64,000 nucleotides of DNA from Ruegeria sp. THAF33. Lineage in GTDB: Bacteria; Pseudomonadota; Alphaproteobacteria; Rhodobacterales; Rhodobacteraceae. Under the pieces are notes generated by a model. The model saw nothing but the letters and a program-made list of their open reading frames with translations. It ran no database searches and was not told where the DNA came from. Both the position numbers and the translations under genes were made by a program. Position 1 is the stretch's first letter, and each line of letters starts with the position of its first letter. The DNA lies in assembly GCF_009363615.1 (NCBI RefSeq), contig NZ_CP045384.1, positions 1,920,501-1,984,500 on the forward strand. The letters run 5' to 3'. Shown here in pieces: positions 54,405 to 64,000 of this stretch.

Positions 54405-54528
54405 TATTGTGGATATCTCCATCCGGAATGAATGCGGAATTTCATATTATCTCTTAATTTCAATGATATAATTCAGTATCCGAGTTGCAAATCCAGAAAG
54501 TCGTAGATTCTCTTCAACTTTTCCAGAG

Positions 54529-54546
54529 TGTAAGTTTTAATTGACA
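54529..54546. promoter_or_regulatory. PpsR/CrtJ site before bchF
   Basis: TGTAAGTTTTAATTGACA is an exact TGT-N12-ACA. Its right end is TTGACA (54541-54546), a consensus -35 for the bchF operon, with TACGCT at 54565-54570 as a possible -10 after 18 bases. It is 52 bases upstream of bchF. Confidence 0.85.
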
Positions 54547-54598
54547 CTTTCCAATCCAACCCTCTACGCTGGTGTAGAAGTTCAGGAGGGAGGCCACC

Positions 54599-62319
<7,721 letters not shown>

Positions 62320-62320
<1 letters not shown>

Positions 62321-62988
62321 TGACCTATGAAGCCACACGCGCTCGGGTCGAAACCTATTTCGACCGTACCGCCACCCGCACGTGGGAGCGGCTGACCAGC
62401 GATGCGCCTGTTTCAAAGATCCGCCAGACTGTGCGCGAAGGCCGCGATCAGATGCGCAACCGCCTGTTGGAGGGGTTGCCCGCAGATCTGACGGGACGTC
62501 GTGTTCTGGATGCGGGCTGTGGTACTGGCCAATTGACCGAAATCCTTGCTGCACGTGGGGCCGAGGTGGTGGCCATCGACATTTCCCCTGCCCTGATCGA
62601 CATCGCCCGCGCGCGCTTGCCCGCGGCGCTGCAGGACCAAGTCGATTTCCACGCGGGCGACATGCTGCATGAGCCCAACGGCCCGTTTGATCAAGTCTTC
62701 GCCATGGACAGCCTGATCTACTATGACGCCGACCATATCCGTGACGCGGTGGATCGCTTCGCAGGTCACGGCGCAAACGTCCGGTTTACCGTGGCTCCGC
62801 GCACGCCTCTGCTGGCCGCCATGTGGTACGCAGGCAAGGTTTTTCCGAAAAGCGACCGCTCTCCAACTATGGTGCCCCACAATACCAAGGTGCTGACCCG
62901 TAGGCTCGATGATGCCGGAACGGTCCGCGATCTGGGTCGCGTTAATTGTGGCTTTTACATCTCTCACGCGCTGGAGGTTGCTTTATGA
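62320..62988 (+). CDS. bchM: BchM Mg-protoporphyrin IX O-methyltransferase
   Basis: A 222-residue SAM enzyme that methylates the C13 propionate of Mg-protoporphyrin IX, the step after BchH. Motif I is GRRVLDAGCGTGQLTEILA. ARGAEVVAIDISPALIDIAR and the C-terminal TRRLDDAGTVRDLGRVNCGFYISH are family-typical. It overlaps bchL by one base and lhaA by four (ATGA). Confidence 0.96.
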
Positions 62989-64000
62989 GCCAGCGCCCCT
63001 CGCCCTTCACCCGGATACCGGCCGAGTTCCTGCCCTTCGCAGATGCCGCCAGTGCGGACCTGCCGATGGGCCAGTTGCTGCGGCTGTCGCTATTCCAAGT
63101 GTCGGTCGGGATGGCCTCGGTCATGTTGCTGGGCACGCTGAACCGCGTGATGATTGTCGAGTTGGGCGTGGCCGCCACGGTCGTTGCCATCATGATCGCC
63201 TTGCCGGTCCTGATTGCGCCCTTCCGCGCTCTTCTGGGCTTCCGCAGTGACACCCATCGCAGCGCGATTGGTTGGAAGCGCATCCCGTACCTGTGGTTCG
63301 GCTCGATCTGGCAGATGGGCGGGCTGGCTGTGATGCCGTTCGCACTGCTGGTCTTGGGCGGCCATTCCACGCTGCATGTCCCTTACGCCGGTGAGGCGCT
63401 GGCGGCGATTTCTTTCCTAATGGCCGGCCTCGGGATCCATATGACGCAAACCGCCGGTCTGGCGTTGGCCTGTGACCGGGCCACGCCCGAAACGCGGCCC
63501 AAGGTCGTCGCCCTGCTTTACGTGATGTTCCTGATTGGCATGGGGGCTTCGGCCCTGATCGTCGGCTGGCTGCTGCGCGATTTCTCAGACCTGCGCCTGA
63601 TCCGCGTGGTTCAGGGCGCGGCAGTGGTTGGCATGGTATTGAACCTGATCGCCCTCTGGCGGCAGGAAAAAGTCCGCCCCATGAGCGCCGAAGAACGTGC
63701 AGCGCCTCGACCCCGGTTCAGCGATGCCTGGTCCGATCTGCTAAGCGGAGGTCAAGCTGGGCGCCTGCTGGCGGTCGTCTTCCTGGGCACCATGGCTTTC
63801 AACATGCAGGACGTGCTGCTTGAGCCTTATGGCGGTGAAATTCTTGGCCTTTCGGTCTCGTCCACGACCGTTCTGACGGCCATGTGGGCCACCGGAGCAC
63901 TCGCAGGGTATGGGCTGTCCGCGCGCCTCCTCGGGCTGGGTCGCGATCCGATCCGCCTCTCCTGCGGTGGCATCCTGGTCGGGATCGCCGCGTTCAGCGC
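62985..64000 (+). CDS. lhaA: LhaA, LH1 assembly factor, N-terminal part (runs off right edge)
   Basis: About 338 residues are in the window. It is a third PucC-family membrane protein, starting MSQRPSPFTRIPAEFLPFAD and holding GTLNRVMIVELGVAATVVAI, the APFRALLGFRSDTHRS loop and LEPYGGEILGLSVSST. The position directly after bchM, where purple bacteria carry lhaA ahead of puhA, identifies it. LhaA is needed for core LH1 assembly. The start overlaps the bchM stop. Confidence 0.92.
   Translation, partial: MSQRPSPFTRIPAEFLPFADAASADLPMGQLLRLSLFQVSVGMASVMLLGTLNRVMIVELGVAATVVAIMIALPVLIAPFRALLGFRSDTHRSAIGWKRIPYLWFGSIWQMGGLAVMPFALLVLGGHSTLHVPYAGEALAAISFLMAGLGIHMTQTAGLALACDRATPETRPKVVALLYVMFLIGMGASALIVGWLLRDFSDLRLIRVVQGAAVVGMVLNLIALWRQEKVRPMSAEERAAPRPRFSDAWSDLLSGGQAGRLLAVVFLGTMAFNMQDVLLEPYGGEILGLSVSSTTVLTAMWATGALAGYGLSARLLGLGRDPIRLSCGGILVGIAAFS

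Overview
The window looks like chromosomal DNA of an alphaproteobacterium of the Roseobacter group (Rhodobacterales). The evidence is protein-level resemblance throughout, GC-rich coding sequence, the local orders yajC-secD-secF and yfgM-bamB-der, a complete heterotetrameric sarcosine oxidase operon, and above all a bacteriochlorophyll/light-harvesting photosynthesis gene cluster (PGC). The species cannot be named from sequence alone. No rRNA, tRNA or CRISPR array was seen.

Layout. 1-5943 (minus): yajC-secD-secF, a TauE-type permease, a Mth938-like protein, then ccmA-ccmB-ccmC (ccmC runs off the left edge). 6145-11831: an MscS channel, serS, a lysine-rich HhH protein, a fatty acid desaturase and a lipoprotein-like ORF. 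11876-15427 (minus): yfgM-like/bamB/der. 15654-20665: an RND efflux pair behind an operator-like palindrome. 20710-28663: housekeeping and hypothetical genes (DUF2147, Atm1-type ABC exporter, LysM protein, LOG, host-attachment-like protein, phosphoesterase, superoxide dismutase, FkbM methyltransferase). 28697-33987 (minus): soxBDAG sarcosine oxidase. 34164-40147: ccmI-ruvX-DUF1289, a SpoIIAA-like tandem protein, PhyH dioxygenase, a second TauE permease and dusA. 40406-41939: a tyrosine integrase gene broken by an amber codon plus a small ORF. This marks the border of the PGC.

PGC (about 41979 to the right edge). Minus: bchE-bchJ-methyltransferase. Plus: pucB-pucA-pucC-orf202. Minus: aerR-ppsR-bchG-bch2-bchP-idi. 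Plus: bchF-bchN-bchB-bchH-bchL-bchM-lhaA, nearly all overlapping. These encode the path from protoporphyrin (Mg chelatase H subunit, BchM methylation, BchE cyclase, BchNBL dark reductase, BchF hydratase, BchJ, BchG/BchP tail addition and reduction) and the LH2 antenna with its assembly factors. The puf, crt and puhA genes are outside the window.

Regulation is unusually legible. Seven TGT-N12-ACA (PpsR/CrtJ) sites lie at the bchE, puc, bchG, aerR and bchF starts, several overlapping recognisable -35/-10 boxes. The bchE promoter also carries an FNR-type box at about -42. A second FNR-type box lies before ccmC. The LH2 alpha subunit has Phe44-Leu45 instead of the aromatic pair that red-shifts B850, and a C-terminal extension of about 60 residues, so a blue-shifted, structurally unusual LH2 is predicted.
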